Shown: positions 1-12,795 of the stretch, one piece after another | How the letters are laid out: every line of letters starts with the position of its first letter | How positions within the stretch are numbered: the stretch's first letter is position 1 | DNA from: Neocallimastix lanati (nom. inval.) | Lineage: Eukaryota; Neocallimastigomycota; Neocallimastigomycetes; Neocallimastigales; Neocallimastigaceae | Direction: 5' to 3' | NCBI GenBank assembly: GCA_016946835.1 | Contig: JACVTC010000148.1 | Span: 233,501-297,500, forward strand | Length of the DNA stretch: 64,000 nt | Position numbers and translations under genes: made by a program | Notes under the pieces: model-generated | The model's database searches: none | What the model was told of the DNA's origin: nothing | The model's input: the letters and a program-made list of their open reading frames with translations, nothing else

Positions 1-660
1 ATTTATATTTCTTGTTATATGGGATTTAATTCAGGATATATCAATCCCATTTCTTATGAAATTTTATTAAATATACGTTTTGGTATTATACCTAAAGAAA
101 TTGAACTTTTTATGTATAATATGTTATTTAAAATTTTTTCCCATCATTATTTAAAGTCGTATAAAAATATAAATAATACCATTTTATCAGAAAATATTAA
201 TTCAATATGATTAAGTGTATTGAATAGTTTTTTGAATGAATCAGGCATAACTATTGTTGAAGATACTTTGATAGTTTTATGTATATTTCAACAAATGTAC
301 TGAAGACATTAGTTATTATAAACATTGGTCGTAAGTTAGCGCCTTCTCAAGCAATTAAGTATCATTACAATAATCAATAAAACATTATTCATCAAATTAA
401 TAGAGCCAACTTCTCCTGTTCCATCTACTACATCTAACTTCACTACAATTAATATAATGCCTATCTCACTTACAAATAATTATATATCTAAATATTTTAA
501 ATATGCTTTGATATACAATTCCAATTAAAATCAATGTCTTAATTTATAGTTAAGTATTCAATAGGCCAAAATTACTCTAATTCTTTTCCAACCATGAGAA
601 CCATAAATGATTAATCCTTAAGTATGGTGTAGTTTATTATGTTATTTAAAGGGATAATAG
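1..660 (+). other. Decayed coding-like patch at left edge
   Basis: This stretch is less AT-biased than the following sequence. It holds a 63-codon open frame (19-210) followed by interrupted plus-strand reading with hydrophobic, non-repetitive residues. Stops and frame changes break it after about position 210. I cannot name a family. It may be the end of a gene that begins left of the window, or a pseudogene. Confidence 0.25.
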
Positions 661-1440
661 TTTATGTTTCAGTTTTTTTTTTTTATTATAATTTATTAAA
701 ATAGTATTAAGTTAATAAAATAATAAAATTAAAAATTAAATATAAATTTATAAAAGAAATAAAAAAAATAAATATGAGCAAAATATTAAAATAAAAATAA
801 AATAAATAAAAGAAATCTATTAATAAAATAGAAAGTATATCAAATAATTTGTTATAAATATTATAAATTAAAAGCATTTAGAAAGATAAAGTTGAGTATT
901 TAAATAAATATTTATTTATTACATATATTATAGTTAATATAAATAATATCTTTAAAATATATATTCATTTCTTTCTAAATAATGTAAAGAAAATTACATA
1001 GATTCAATATCTAATCAATATTTATTAGTAAAAGATTGTTAATACAAATTCTCCTTAATAAAAAAAATTGATATTTTCTTTAATTATTATTAATTAATAA
1101 TATTGGACAATATTTTTACTTTTAGTAATATAATTATTTAATTTTATTTTAAAATTTATTTATTTTAATTTTTAATTTTTTATTTAAAAAAAAAAAAAAA
1201 TTAATTTTAGAATATTTATGGTCTCAATAAATATAGTTATGCATTTTTTTTATACTAAAAAGTAAATCAATTGATTTTGAACACTAGTTTTTGTATCAAA
1301 TATATATTGAATTTATATATTTTTATTATACATTATTTCATACCAAATATAGTTCGTATATATAATAAAAGAATATTAATGAATAAAATATTATTTAAAG
1401 CGTAAATAAATAATTGTCTTGTATTAATATAAATTATATA

Positions 1441-1476
<36 letters not shown>

Positions 1477-1548
1477 AACAAACCATAGAAATGGTAAAAA
1501 TAAAAGTTATTAAAACAATAATGTATTTATATTTATATAGAAATTAAA

Positions 1549-1579
<31 letters not shown>

Positions 1580-3028
1580 TTTATTTGTATATTTTAAAGT
1601 AATTCAAAATTAGCTAAATTCAATTTTAGTAAAAAAAGATAACCTTGAATCATTTATTAAATTTTTCGATAAAGATGAATAAAGAAAATGATTTAATAAA
1701 ATAGGATTCTTCATATTAAAGATGATATATTTATATTTTGAAAATATTATGTATCTGTTACGTTTTTATAAGCTTATTCTATCTTTTTTTTTTTTTTTTT
1801 TAAAGTTTATTCTATCTTTTATAGTAAAAATATTAATTAAAGTTAAAAATATAAACACATTTTTTTGGAATTTCCAAAACAGACTAAAAAAAAAAAAAAA
1901 AAAAGTTAATATACAACATTAATATTATATTTTGTTTTCTTTTGTTTATTAAATATAAATAAAACTTTAATTATAAAAAAACAATTAAAAAAAATTTTTT
2001 TTTGTTGATTTAAACATCATTTCTTTGTATTATTAAAGAACTATTATGCTAAAAAGTTTAATAATATTATTTCGTATTTATTTAATATTATTTAAAATAA
2101 TATAAAAACATCAAATAAATAAGATTCATTTTTAAAAAAAATCTGATGTTATAAATTTTTATATATAAGTTAGGTTACATTTTTCATATCAATAAGTTTA
2201 TATATTTTTATAAAAATATATTATTAAATATCTTTAATATATAAATTAAAAAATAAAAAAAATAAAAAAAATTAAAACCTTTTTATAATTTTTATAATAC
2301 ATTTAATAATGATATATTTGAAATAAAGAATAAATAAAATTTTATTCTAGATTTCCGAATAATAAAATTTAAGTTATATTTAATTTTATTTATTATTTAT
2401 TTATGAGAATTAAAATTTTTTTTAATTAATATAAATTACTATAAAATTTTCCTACTAATTTATTATTAAATATAAAATTAAACTTTTCTTATTTTTTTTT
2501 TTAAAAAAAAAAAAAAAAAGTATAATTAATATATTTATTATATTTAAATTGAAAAAAAAAATTTTTTAAAAATTTTTTATAATTTAAATAATTTTTGGTA
2601 ACACAAATAAAACTTTAAAACTTTAATACTTATAATTTTTAAAAGTTTATATAAACTTTTTTTTGTAAAAAAAAAAAAAAAATGAAGTTATATATATTCA
2701 TTATTTTAAATGTAGTTTTGATACATAAAAAAAAAGCTCGAGTATTGGTTTATTAACAATATATATTACTAACCAACCAAAATTATCATGAATTCATAAA
2801 TGCCGTTTTTTTAAAAAAAAAAAAAAATAATAATTACCAAATTACTTGAATTTAATATAAATTTAATATAAAATTTAATATATATTTTAATATATATTTT
2901 GATATAAATTTTTAATATAAATTTTTTAATATAAAATTTTTAATATAAAATTTTAATATTTAATTAAGTTAAGATATTCTAGATAAATATTGGAAATTAA
3001 TGAATACAATTAATTGGCTTCAATATAT

Positions 3029-3142
3029 TAATTTATATATGTCATTTTTTAATTATTTTAATTATTTAATTTATATATGACATTTTTTAATTATTTTAAT
3101 TATTTAATTTATATATGACATTTTTTAATTATTTAATGAATT
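3029..3142. repeat. 38-bp tandem repeat, three copies
   Basis: The phrase ttatatatgacatttttt recurs at a 38-bp period (3033, 3071, 3109). The first copy has one base difference (gtc for gac). It lies in gene-free AT-rich sequence. Confidence 0.8.
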
Positions 3143-4274
3143 AATTAATTCTTTGTTTCATATTATTTTAGTTTACTTTAATTTTTTTTATAATTACATC
3201 ATTTTTTTTTAAAAAAAATTTTTTTATTAATTTATACAATTAAACATGTTCTATAAAAATATGGATGATGTAACAAAAAAAAAAAAAAAAAATAATATAT
3301 TAATATTTTTTAAATATATTGTTACTCAATTATTATATCATATAATATAATTTTTTTTTTTTTTAAAAAAAATTTTTTTTTTATTTTTTATTTTTGTTAA
3401 TATAAACATAATTAATATATGATTTAATAATACAAATATATATTAGTTTATTTTGTTTTTATATATATTAAAAATTATAAAAAAAAAAAAAAAAAAAGAA
3501 TAAAATATAGATATATATTTTTTTTATTGATATAATAAAACAATAAAATGTTAAATATTTAAGTAAATAATAAAATTAAAAAAAAAAAAAGAATAACAAA
3601 TAACAAATAAAAAAGCAAACAAAAAAAAATAATAAAAATAAATTAATAATGCTCTGAGAGTTTTTATTAATAAATAATATAATTTAAATAATACCAACTT
3701 AATTAATAATAATAAAAAATAGAATAATTCATAGAGCTTCTTTAGTATCAACAAAAATAATATAAATAAAAAAAAAATTGGTATAATATTTTATAGTATA
3801 ATTGAATAATATAAATAATTTAATTGAATATCAGAATTAAAATGATATAAAAAATAATTAAATGAAAATAGTCAATTTTAAATTAAATTATTTAATTATA
3901 TTTTTGTTTGTTTAATTATTGTAATATTTTTTTTTTTTTTTTTTTAAAATTAAAAAAACAATGTTAAATTTTTATTATGTATTTATTTATTGACATAAAT
4001 TTTATATATATATTTTTAGTTATTTTTTCTTAACCATTAATTAATAATATTATTAATTTTACAATAAAATTAAAAAAAAATTAATGATAAAAAATATAAT
4101 TATATAAGTAATATATCAATAAAATACATAAAACAAGAAATTCAATTAGAAATTAAAAAAAAAAAAAAAAAAGAAAAAGAAATAGCAATATATAAATAAT
4201 AAAAAAGCATATTAAAATCATAAAAAATATATTTATTCTTTTAAAATAAAAGTAAATAGTAAATCTTTAAAAAT

Positions 4275-4275
<1 letters not shown>

Positions 4276-4305
<30 letters not shown>

Positions 4306-4308
4306 GTA

Positions 4309-4344
<36 letters not shown>

Positions 4345-4410
4345 GAAATAATAATAGAAATAATAATAGAAATAATAATAGTAATAATAATAGTAATAAT
4401 AATAGAAATA
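4276..4410. repeat. AAT/AATAATAG microsatellite upstream of receptor gene
   Basis: An (AAT)n run is interspersed with AATAATAG and AATAGTAAT units. It ends about 35 bp before the receptor ATG at 4445, so it lies in the 5' untranslated or promoter region. Confidence 0.85.
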
Positions 4411-4444
4411 AAATTAATTTTTTTTTAAAATAAAAAAAAAAAAA

Positions 4445-7400
4445 ATGCATTTCATATCAAAATTTCTATCTATCTATCTATATTCAATATGGATATTTTT
4501 AATATCAAAAGTTTCAACAGACAAGAATAACGTTACAATTAAAATTTTAACTGAAAGACCTGATAAAATTAATGAATTTTATTATAAAGAATTATACAAT
4601 TTTATTAGTAATACAATATCAGAAAAATTAAATTACAACGTTATATTTGATTATGAAAAAGAAATCCCTTATCCTAAGATAAGCATAATGGATATGAAAA
4701 CATATAATATAAAATATGCTAAAGAATTCAGAGCATCTAATTATGATATGTTTATTTTAAACGGCGATTTTTTATTTAGTGATGCATCTACAGTTGAGAA
4801 TGTAAATATTAAGAAAGAACTAGATATATTTCATATGTATGAAGAATATTTGGATTTAACTAATTATGTAAATAAGGATGTTTCCACCCTTCATAAACCA
4901 TTACTTTATTATAAAGGATACTATGATGATAATTTGTACGCTTTACCTTTTGAACTTGATTTTGACGTATTATATTATTATGACAATCGAAATACAACAA
5001 AAAGTCTTAATGACATTAATATGGCTAATATTAATTGGGAAGAGTTGTTAAGGGATTCTTATCGTACTATTGAAAAGGATTCCATAAGTATAGGATTGAA
5101 TGAATTTGACGAATTATTAAATTTTTTCATAGAATATATCTTTACAAGAATGGATATATCACTACCTGAAAACTTTGAAAAATTATGTTCTGTTGAATCT
5201 TCTGGTATTATGAATAACTTTAAAGAATTTATTTTTGCCACTAAAAGTAAAGAACTAAATGTTACTGATGCTTATGATTACTTTATTGAAGGAAAAAGCT
5301 CATTTTTTAAGGGAAAAGCTTCACATTACCATTATCTTAAAGAAAGAAATCCTAGCATTCGAGTAACATCCCTTCCAGGTTTATATAGTATTCTTAACTC
5401 AAAATATCTAGTTGTGAACAAAAATAGTTCTATCGATAAAAATATATTAGCGGAGGTGGCTATTCAACTTACTTCTAGTGAAATTCAACTTTTAAAAGCT
5501 GAAAAATATGGTCGTGTTCCTACTATTGCCTTAAACACTAATAAAAATAAACAAAAAAGAGATGATATTCCTGAAATATCTACAACGAATTCAGCACTAG
5601 ATACTACTAAGAATATGAATAACCGTATTAATCCTAATGTTAATGCTGCCAGTGCTAATAACACTGATAATAAAATTAATAATGATAATAGAATTAATCC
5701 TGATATCACGGTTGATGAAAAAAATAATAACAATGTAATAATAACCGAATTAAATGATCTTTTTGAAAAACTTAAAATTATTGATATTAAGGCAATTTTT
5801 AAAGATGAAAAAAGTGCTACCTTTATGGAAATTCAACAATATTTACCCGATAATATAAAATGCATATTAAATAGCTCTTGCAACCTTAATGAATTTTTTT
5901 CTTTATTAGAAAATACCAAGAGGGTATTATTAGAAAAAAAAGATTATTCAAATGTGTCTTTTCTTGTCTTTTATATACCTATGGTAATTTTCATTCTGTT
6001 TGCTTTAACGATTATTGGACTTGTTATAAAGTATAGAAATCACCCTCATTTGAAAGTATTTTCACCTGATTATTGCATTCTAATTATCATTGGTATTGTA
6101 TTTCGTATTATTCATTTAGCTTATAAGATGCAGATTCATAATGTCGCTTTTTGCAAATATAACTATGTCTATGAAACCCTTTATACTGATTTGTGTCTTT
6201 TCCCAATGGTAGCGGTTACATATCGTATTTATAGGATCTTTAATTATTCCTCAAATTTAAATATTGGCAGAAATATAAATAAAAAAATTTTCATTTCTTT
6301 TATTATTGGAATGTTGATCATGTTAACCTTTTCTTCAGTATCTTCTTTCTTCTTTAATAAATATTATATTGGGTCAAATAGAGAAATAAATACTTTTCGT
6401 CAACCAGGTTGCTATTACTTACATACATCATATTTAGAATTTATAGAACGACGAATTAATGAAATTATTGTAAGTTTATTTCATTATTTAAATATATAAA
6501 TATATAAATATATAAATATATAAATATATAAATATATAAATATATAAATATATTAAATATATAAATATATAATATAAATAATATTAATTAAAAAAAAATG
6601 TTATTATAAATAAACTTTATTTTTTAATTTTAATTTTAATTATATATATATATTTATATATATTTATATATATATTTATATTTATATTTATATTTATATT
6701 TAAATTATATTTATATTTATATTTATATTTTTATTTTTATTTTTATTTTTTTATTCTTACTCTTATTCTTATTTTTATTATTTTCTGTTTAAAAAACTTT
6801 AGTATGTTATTATGGTATATATGGTTATTAAAACTGGAAAAATTTCTAAACAATATGGTGAATTTAAATTCGTATATATCATGCTCTTTACAGGTTTGAT
6901 GGAATATTTAAGAGACTACTTATCAGATAAGACAATAATTAAGGATTATTATGGTTTCTTTATTTTAATAATTATTATTAGTATGATAATAGATACTTTA
7001 TTTGTTTATTATTTAGTGGGTTCACGAATTATCTATGCTATTAACCATCCTGAAGAATTAAAAAAGAACATAATTGATTATAATTCCTATTATAGGAATT
7101 ATCTTACTACCCGAAATATAACTAAATTTGCATCAGGGAGTAAAGATAACAGTATTGGTAGTCCTTGGGTGGGAAGTATAAAACAATCATCAGCAACTAT
7201 AATTTCTGGATTAGAATTTAGTTATAATAGCTCTAATGATATATTTAATAGTTATAATAGTTCAAATGATATATTTAATAGTTATAATAGCTCAAATGAT
7301 ATATTTAATAAAAGACAAAATAGTTTTACCCAATTAACTAAAACTAATAATTCCTCCACCACCATTAACAATACTAATGAATATCAATTCAATATTAATA

Positions 7401-7645
7401 ATGACCAAAATTCTTATCTTAGTAATTCTTATCCGAGTAATTCTTGTACTCTCTTACTCAGTCATAGTTCACCTTCTGATGAACCTACTTTATATATAGG
7501 ACATGAATGTACTAGTAAAAGTAATATTAATAATTTATTAAGAAGTACTTCGGCTGGTCCATCATATAATTACAAGAATTCATCTTCTGATAATTATAGT
7601 ACATTCATCACAAAGAAATCTAGTCATCGTCATAATCAAAGTTAA
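4445..7645 (+). CDS. SBP-domain/7TM class C GPCR-like receptor (two exons)
   Basis: A predicted cell-surface receptor of 955 residues, coded by 4445-6469 joined to 6803-7645. The hydrophobic start (residues 1-22) looks like a signal peptide. Residues about 30-360 read as a family-1 extracellular solute-binding domain: YDMFILNGDFLF, an LYALPFELDF block, and a late LPGLYSIL...LTSSEIQ...GRVPT block, the usual 'lpG...LtS.e.Q...g..Pt' signature of sugar-binding proteins. An Asn-rich insert covers about 365-435. Seven hydrophobic helices follow (about 504-757), including RNHPHLKVFSP after helix 1 and FPMVAVTYRIYRIF in helix 3. The tail of about 195 residues is Ser/Asn-rich with a threefold 10-residue repeat. 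The paralog at 10552 aligns throughout. The ligand is unknown; a sugar is inferred. An A-tract directly precedes the ATG. Confidence 0.85.
6470..6802 (+). other. Intron in the receptor gene
   Basis: The donor GTAAGT is at 6470 and the acceptor CTTTAG ends at 6802. The intron is 333 bp and phase 0. Removing it joins RRINEII to YVIMVYMVIKTGK, which aligns residue for residue with RRINEAIYIVMIFLIIVTGR in the uninterrupted paralog. The interior is TA-, ATATAAAT- and TTTATA-type simple repeats plus T-rich runs. The first exon reads through to a stop at 6499 if unspliced. Confidence 0.9.
7220..7309 (+). repeat. In-frame 30-bp triplication in receptor tail
   Basis: Three consecutive 30-bp units encode SYNSSNDIFN three times in the cytoplasmic tail. 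They differ only at silent positions (agctct, agttca, agctca). Confidence 0.9.
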
Positions 7646-8332
7646 AAAATAATAAATAAAAAATTATTTCAAAAAAAAAAAAAAAAAAAAAAAATAAAAA
7701 AAGAAATATTAAAATTAAAAAAAAAAAAAAAATTATATTTATAAAGTTTAAAATTAATGGTAATGAAGTACAAAGCCAATATATATATATACATAAATAC
7801 ATATATATAATAGAATAAAAAAAAAAAAGAAAGAATGAATGAAAAAAAAAAGATATGTATATATATAAAGGAATAAAAAAAAAATTTAAAATTTAAAAAC
7901 AATAATACTAAAAAAAAAAAAAAAAAGACATTATCATTAATGATATCTTTCAATCACCTTTGAGTGAGAGAGTCTTTTATAATTTCATATTTTGTGGGGC
8001 TTGCGGAATTCCTTTACTAATACTACTATGCCTATTATAATTAGTGTTTTTTTTTTTACACTATGATAAATTTATATACCATTAGATCTACTGTTGTCAA
8101 GAGCGTTGACGTTCGAAACAATAAGGCAAAGAAAAAATTCTGATACAGATTTCATTGATAATTTTTATCCAATTAGAGTTATCATGTTATCATCAATGAA
8201 TGGAAAAAAGTGATATAGGCCATTTTATTCCTCGAAACTCATAATGTAATTTTTTAATATTAATGTAAAAAAAATTTATGTATTTTATTTTTTTTAATAA
8301 ATGTTTATTAAATGAAATCTATTATTATTTTG

Positions 8333-8398
<66 letters not shown>
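8333..8398. repeat. 66-base A tract
   Basis: An uninterrupted run of 66 A residues, one of the longest homopolymers in the window. Confidence 0.9.
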
Positions 8399-8399
<1 letters not shown>

Positions 8400-8512
8400 A
8401 TAAAAATATTATTTATTAAACTTTTAAACCTTGTAAAAATAAATTTTTTTTTTTAAAAAAAAAATTAAATGTTTAAAATTTTAATAAAAAAAAAAATTAA
8501 ATTAATTTTTTT

Positions 8513-8546
<34 letters not shown>

Positions 8547-10005
8547 AATTAATAAATTAATTAATTTTTTTTTTTTTTAAAAAAATTCATTTAAAATTAA
8601 TTTCATTTGTTATAAATATGTTACACTAAATGTTTATTTATTTATTTATTTTTTTTTTTTTTAATGTTCATAATTATATACATAAAATAAGTATTTTAAC
8701 ATAAAAATAAAATAAAAAATAAAAAATAAAAAATAAAATGAAAATAAAACAAACAATTAGATAAAAATAAAAATAAGATAAAAATAAGATATTAGAAAAA
8801 CTTTTTAACAAACTATTTTATTTTATTTTATTTTATGTTACATGATAAATATAAAAATTTAATAATTAAAATTATATTTGTTATTATTTATAAAAATAAA
8901 ATAAAAAAATAAGAAAAAAAAAAAAAAAAAAAGAAAAAGAAATGATGGGTTATTATTTAAAATAATTGATTAACATTATTATTCAAATGACAAATATATT
9001 AATAATTCTAATTATATTAATTAGATAATAAATTAGAAACATTCAATTAAATGATTAAAAATTAAAAAAAAGAAAAAAAATGTTTTTATTTTTTTTTTGA
9101 AAAAAGATTATATATGCTATGCATTAAATCATTTAAAAAAAAAAAAAATCTACAAATAATTAATATTCATATTTACCATATTTGATTATAAAGTTTAAAA
9201 AAAAAAAAAAAAAATCATATGAAATGAAATGAAATAAAAAAAAAATATTTATATATATATATATAAATATATAAATGGGATTGTATATTAATGAATATAT
9301 TATTTTATATATATATATATTTTATTTTATTTTATTTTTTTTAATTCAAACAGTATTTTATTTTCAAACTTTTTACTATTTTATTTCTTAATTTTATACA
9401 AGTATTAACTCTATTAGAAGATATAAAAATAATATTCTATTCCATATTTAATATTTATATATTTTATGATTATTTACTTTGCAATTAAGTGATTTATATT
9501 TTTTCTATCTTTTTTTTTTTTTTTTTTTTTTTTTGTTTAAATGTTCAAATTAATTTGTAGATTAAAAAAAAAAGAGAAAAACAAAACATAATATATTTTT
9601 AAAATATTAATTAATTAATGTTTAAATTATTTTATTTTATTTTTTTTATTAAAAATATATTATTATATAAAATTATATTATTTTATAATATAATATAACA
9701 AAATATAATATAATAATATAACAAAATATAATATAATATAATATAAAATAATAATATATAATATAATAAAATACTAGGAGTAAAATATTTGAAAAGTGAT
9801 TTTACAATTCAAAATAATATAAAAATAAAAAGAAATCCCTTTTTATTTTATTATTATTATTATTATTGTTTCATTTTTTTTTTTTTTATTATTTATTTTT
9901 TTTTCTTAAAGTAAATAAATATTGTTAATAAAAATAAGAAATTAATAAAAAAAAAAATAAAAATAAAAAAATAATAATAAATATAAAAAATAAAAAATAA
10001 AAAAA

Positions 10006-10132
10006 TAATAAAAATAATAAAAATAATAAAAATAATAAAAATAATAAAAATAATAAAAATAATAAAAATAATAAAAATAATAAAAATAATAAAAATAATA
10101 AAAATAATAAAAATAATAAAAATAATAAAAAT
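10006..10132. repeat. 9-bp microsatellite (AAAAATAAT)n
   Basis: About 13 tandem copies of a 9-bp unit. On the minus strand it produces a spurious Leu-Phe-Leu repeat frame. Confidence 0.9.
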
Positions 10133-10529
10133 AAAAAATAAGAAAATAAAATATATATATATTTGTTCATAGTTTATAATAATAAATAGTTTAAATTAGA
10201 GTATACTTTTACAGGCTATTAGTATTTTAGTTCAAATATATAAAAATATTAAAATAAGTATAAAAATTAGAATTGTAATTATTGAGTAATTATTAAAAAT
10301 TTAATTAAATATTTAAATAAATAATTGACTAATTAATTCTTTTGAGTAATTAAAAGTAATAATCATTTTACTATAAATTAACAATAGTTATATCAGTAAT
10401 TTTTAAAATTCTAAAATTAAAATATTAAAAAAAAAAATTAGTAATATTACTATTTCATTTATAAATTAATTTAAAATAAATATAATCCCAGATAATTAAG
10501 GTTTTAGAAAAATAAAATTTTGATAGAAT

Positions 10530-10551
10530 AAAAAAAAAAAAAAAAAAAAAA
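10530..10551 (+). promoter_or_regulatory. A-tract directly upstream of receptor ATG
   Basis: An A run of about 22 bases abuts the ATG at 10552. The paralog has an A-rich leader in the same place. This supports the chosen start; a role in translation or nucleosome exclusion is inferred. Confidence 0.5.
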
Positions 10552-12795
10552 ATGAAAATTTTTAATAAAACAATTTATGGTTTTTTAAGTGCCTCGGTAC
10601 TTTATTCTACCATGGCATTACCTTTGAATCAAACAGAAAAAAAAATAAAAATTTTAACTGAAAAATCTGATTTATTGAGTATACAAGAATGGAATAATTA
10701 TTGCTCTTCTCTTAAAAACTTTTTTACCACCACCAATGCTGATAACTCATTAATTCATGGATATGATATTGAATTTTCGTATAATAATAATGTACCTACT
10801 GATAAAAAATCAACAAAGGATTATGAAACTTATGCTAAAAATATTGTGGATCAATTAAAAAGCAATAATTATGATATGATGATCGTTGACGATAAATTTT
10901 TATTTGGTGATGTAGCATATATTGAAAGTAAATATATAGATGATAATGTCGGACGTCAACTTCATGAATATTATTTGGATTTAACTAATGAGGTCTCTCA
11001 GAATTCTCTCTCATTTCATGATTCAAAATTATTCCAACAAGGTTTCTTAGATAATCATTTATACGCCTTACCTTTTGAAAAAGATTTTCATCTTTTGTAC
11101 TATCGTAATATAAATACTAACATTAATGATTTAGATATGGGTACTATAAGTTGGGATGATATATTATCTATAAAATCCGGATCTTCATCAACTACTTCTT
11201 CTTATCCCTTAAGTGTTGCCTATGGTAATGATGATGAATTATTGGAAACGTTTATGGAGTATGTTCAAGGAAAAGTTGACATATCTGGACGAAATAACAT
11301 AAACTTTGAAAATCTTTATAATGAATCTTCTTCAAATATCTATAGCTCTTTTAAAAAGTTTGTAGTATCAACCAACCCAACTGAAACTGATATCAATAAA
11401 TTGACAGATATCACCATTGAAAATGCCTATAATGCCCTTAAGAAAGATGAAAGCCTTTTCTTTAAGGGAAAAGCTTCTCATTTCAGTTATTTAACAAAAA
11501 GTGATGTTAATAATAATATATCTGCTAAATTACCACCTAAGAATACTAGTGTACTCACTACCCGTTATTTAGTCATTAATTCCAGTAGTCTTATCGATAA
11601 AAAAGTCTTAGTGGAAGTTGCCCTTCAATTAACGTCAAAGGAAATTCAATTATATAAGGCAGAACAATTTGGTAAAATACCAACTTTTGATCTTGCTCAG
11701 AAATCTTCAGATACTTCTATTCAAACCTACAGTGAAAAGAACTCTGATATTTCGGGTTTCATTGAAAAATTAAATCCTATGTATCTAAAAGATATCTTTA
11801 GTAATAAATATTCTGCTCCACTTTTAGAAATTAGAGCTCTTCTTCCTGAAGATATTCGTAAATACGTAAAAGATGGTAATGATCAATCTCTATCTAATGT
11901 TTTAGAAAATACAAAGAATCTCTTAATGGATAAAGTTGGTGTCGCTCATTTACCTACTATCTTATTATATGTTCCTATTATTATTTTTGCTCTTTTTGCG
12001 ATAGTAGTCATCATTTTAATATTTAAATACAGAAATCATCCTTATCTTAAAATATTCTCACCTAATTTCTGTATCTTAAGTATTCTCGGTATTACATTAA
12101 ATATAATTTCTCCTCTCTTCAGAATGGAAATCAATTCAATTTCGAAATGTAAATTTATTTATGTTTACGAAACCATCTACACTGATTTAACCTTATTTCC
12201 TATGGTAGCTGTCACCTATCGTATTTACACTATTTACCATAATAAATCAAAGGACATCAAGAATAAAAATTTAAATAGACGTATCTATACCCTATTCATC
12301 GTTGGTTTATTACTTATGATTATATATTCTGCTTGTAGCTCTTTCCTTGTCTTGAAATTCTTCTTCCAAGCCAATGGTACTATTGATACTTATCGTCAAC
12401 CTTTATGCACATACAATTCAGGTGGTATTCTCGAATGGATAGAACGTCGTATTAATGAAGCTATCTACATTGTTATGATATTCCTCATTATTGTCACTGG
12501 AAGAATTTCTAAGAAATTTGGTGAGTTTAAATACATCTATTGTATGTTCTTTATTGGTATTATGGAATATGGTTTTAATTATATTTTATCCATTCTTCCT
12601 TCCAATAAATATTTCGGATTTTATCTTCTAACAATCGTAATTAATTCCATCTTAAATAGTTTATTGATTTACTATTTGGTTGGTTCTCGTTTAATTTATT
12701 GTATTAAACATCCAAATGATTCTGAACCTTATCATATTGAGGAATTAGTTAATAACAATAAAACTCAAACTCAAATTCAAACCATGGAAGAATAA
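10552..12795 (+). CDS. SBP-domain/7TM class C GPCR-like receptor (single exon)
   Basis: A 747-residue paralog of the receptor at 4445, same strand. Residues 1-23 form a signal-like hydrophobic start ending near TMALP. Residues about 32-381 form the solute-binding domain: YDMMIVDDKFLFGDVA, LYALPFEKDF, SLFFKGKASH, then LTSKEIQLYKAEQFGKIPTF. Residues about 382-460 form a membrane-proximal segment without the paralog's Asn-rich insert. Seven helices run from about 466 to 712, with RNHPYLKIFSP and LFPMVAVTYRIYTIY shared. The cytoplasmic tail is only about 30 residues, ending QTQIQTMEE. There is no intron at the site used by the paralog. Codons are more varied and less A/T-extreme than in the spacer, as expected of a maintained gene. 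Extracellular sensing of a small solute is inferred from the domain pair. Confidence 0.88.
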   Translation: MKIFNKTIYGFLSASVLYSTMALPLNQTEKKIKILTEKSDLLSIQEWNNYCSSLKNFFTTTNADNSLIHGYDIEFSYNNNVPTDKKSTKDYETYAKNIVDQLKSNNYDMMIVDDKFLFGDVAYIESKYIDDNVGRQLHEYYLDLTNEVSQNSLSFHDSKLFQQGFLDNHLYALPFEKDFHLLYYRNINTNINDLDMGTISWDDILSIKSGSSSTTSSYPLSVAYGNDDELLETFMEYVQGKVDISGRNNINFENLYNESSSNIYSSFKKFVVSTNPTETDINKLTDITIENAYNALKKDESLFFKGKASHFSYLTKSDVNNNISAKLPPKNTSVLTTRYLVINSSSLIDKKVLVEVALQLTSKEIQLYKAEQFGKIPTFDLAQKSSDTSIQTYSEKNSDISGFIEKLNPMYLKDIFSNKYSAPLLEIRALLPEDIRKYVKDGNDQSLSNVLENTKNLLMDKVGVAHLPTILLYVPIIIFALFAIVVIILIFKYRNHPYLKIFSPNFCILSILGITLNIISPLFRMEINSISKCKFIYVYETIYTDLTLFPMVAVTYRIYTIYHNKSKDIKNKNLNRRIYTLFIVGLLLMIIYSACSSFLVLKFFFQANGTIDTYRQPLCTYNSGGILEWIERRINEAIYIVMIFLIIVTGRISKKFGEFKYIYCMFFIGIMEYGFNYILSILPSNKYFGFYLLTIVINSILNSLLIYYLVGSRLIYCIKHPNDSEPYHIEELVNNNKTQTQIQTMEE

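Larger units (their letters stand above)
661..4444. other. AT-rich intergenic spacer
   Basis: No supportable gene is seen on either strand. The stretch is made of A and T homopolymers (for example about 1441-1473), TA runs and short AT-rich imperfect repeats. The 60-70 codon open frames here are Phe/Lys/Ile runs from homopolymers. A 38-bp tandem repeat and a trinucleotide microsatellite are listed separately. Confidence 0.7.
7646..10551. other. Intergenic spacer between the two receptor genes
   Basis: No gene is supported. A patch of higher complexity at about 7940-8250 (containing gtggggcttgcggaattcc) stands out from the AT background, but I cannot read a continuous product from it. The rest is homopolymers and TA repeats. 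Confidence 0.6.

Noticed and set aside
3029-3142. CRISPR-like array
   Set aside because: Copies are directly tandem without unique spacers, and the genome is eukaryotic.
5059-5733. Minus-strand frames within the first receptor gene
   Set aside because: They are shadows of the receptor coding sequence, partly from its Asn-rich insert.
9925-10170. 81-codon Leu-Phe repeat frame on the minus strand
   Set aside because: Produced by the 9-bp microsatellite.
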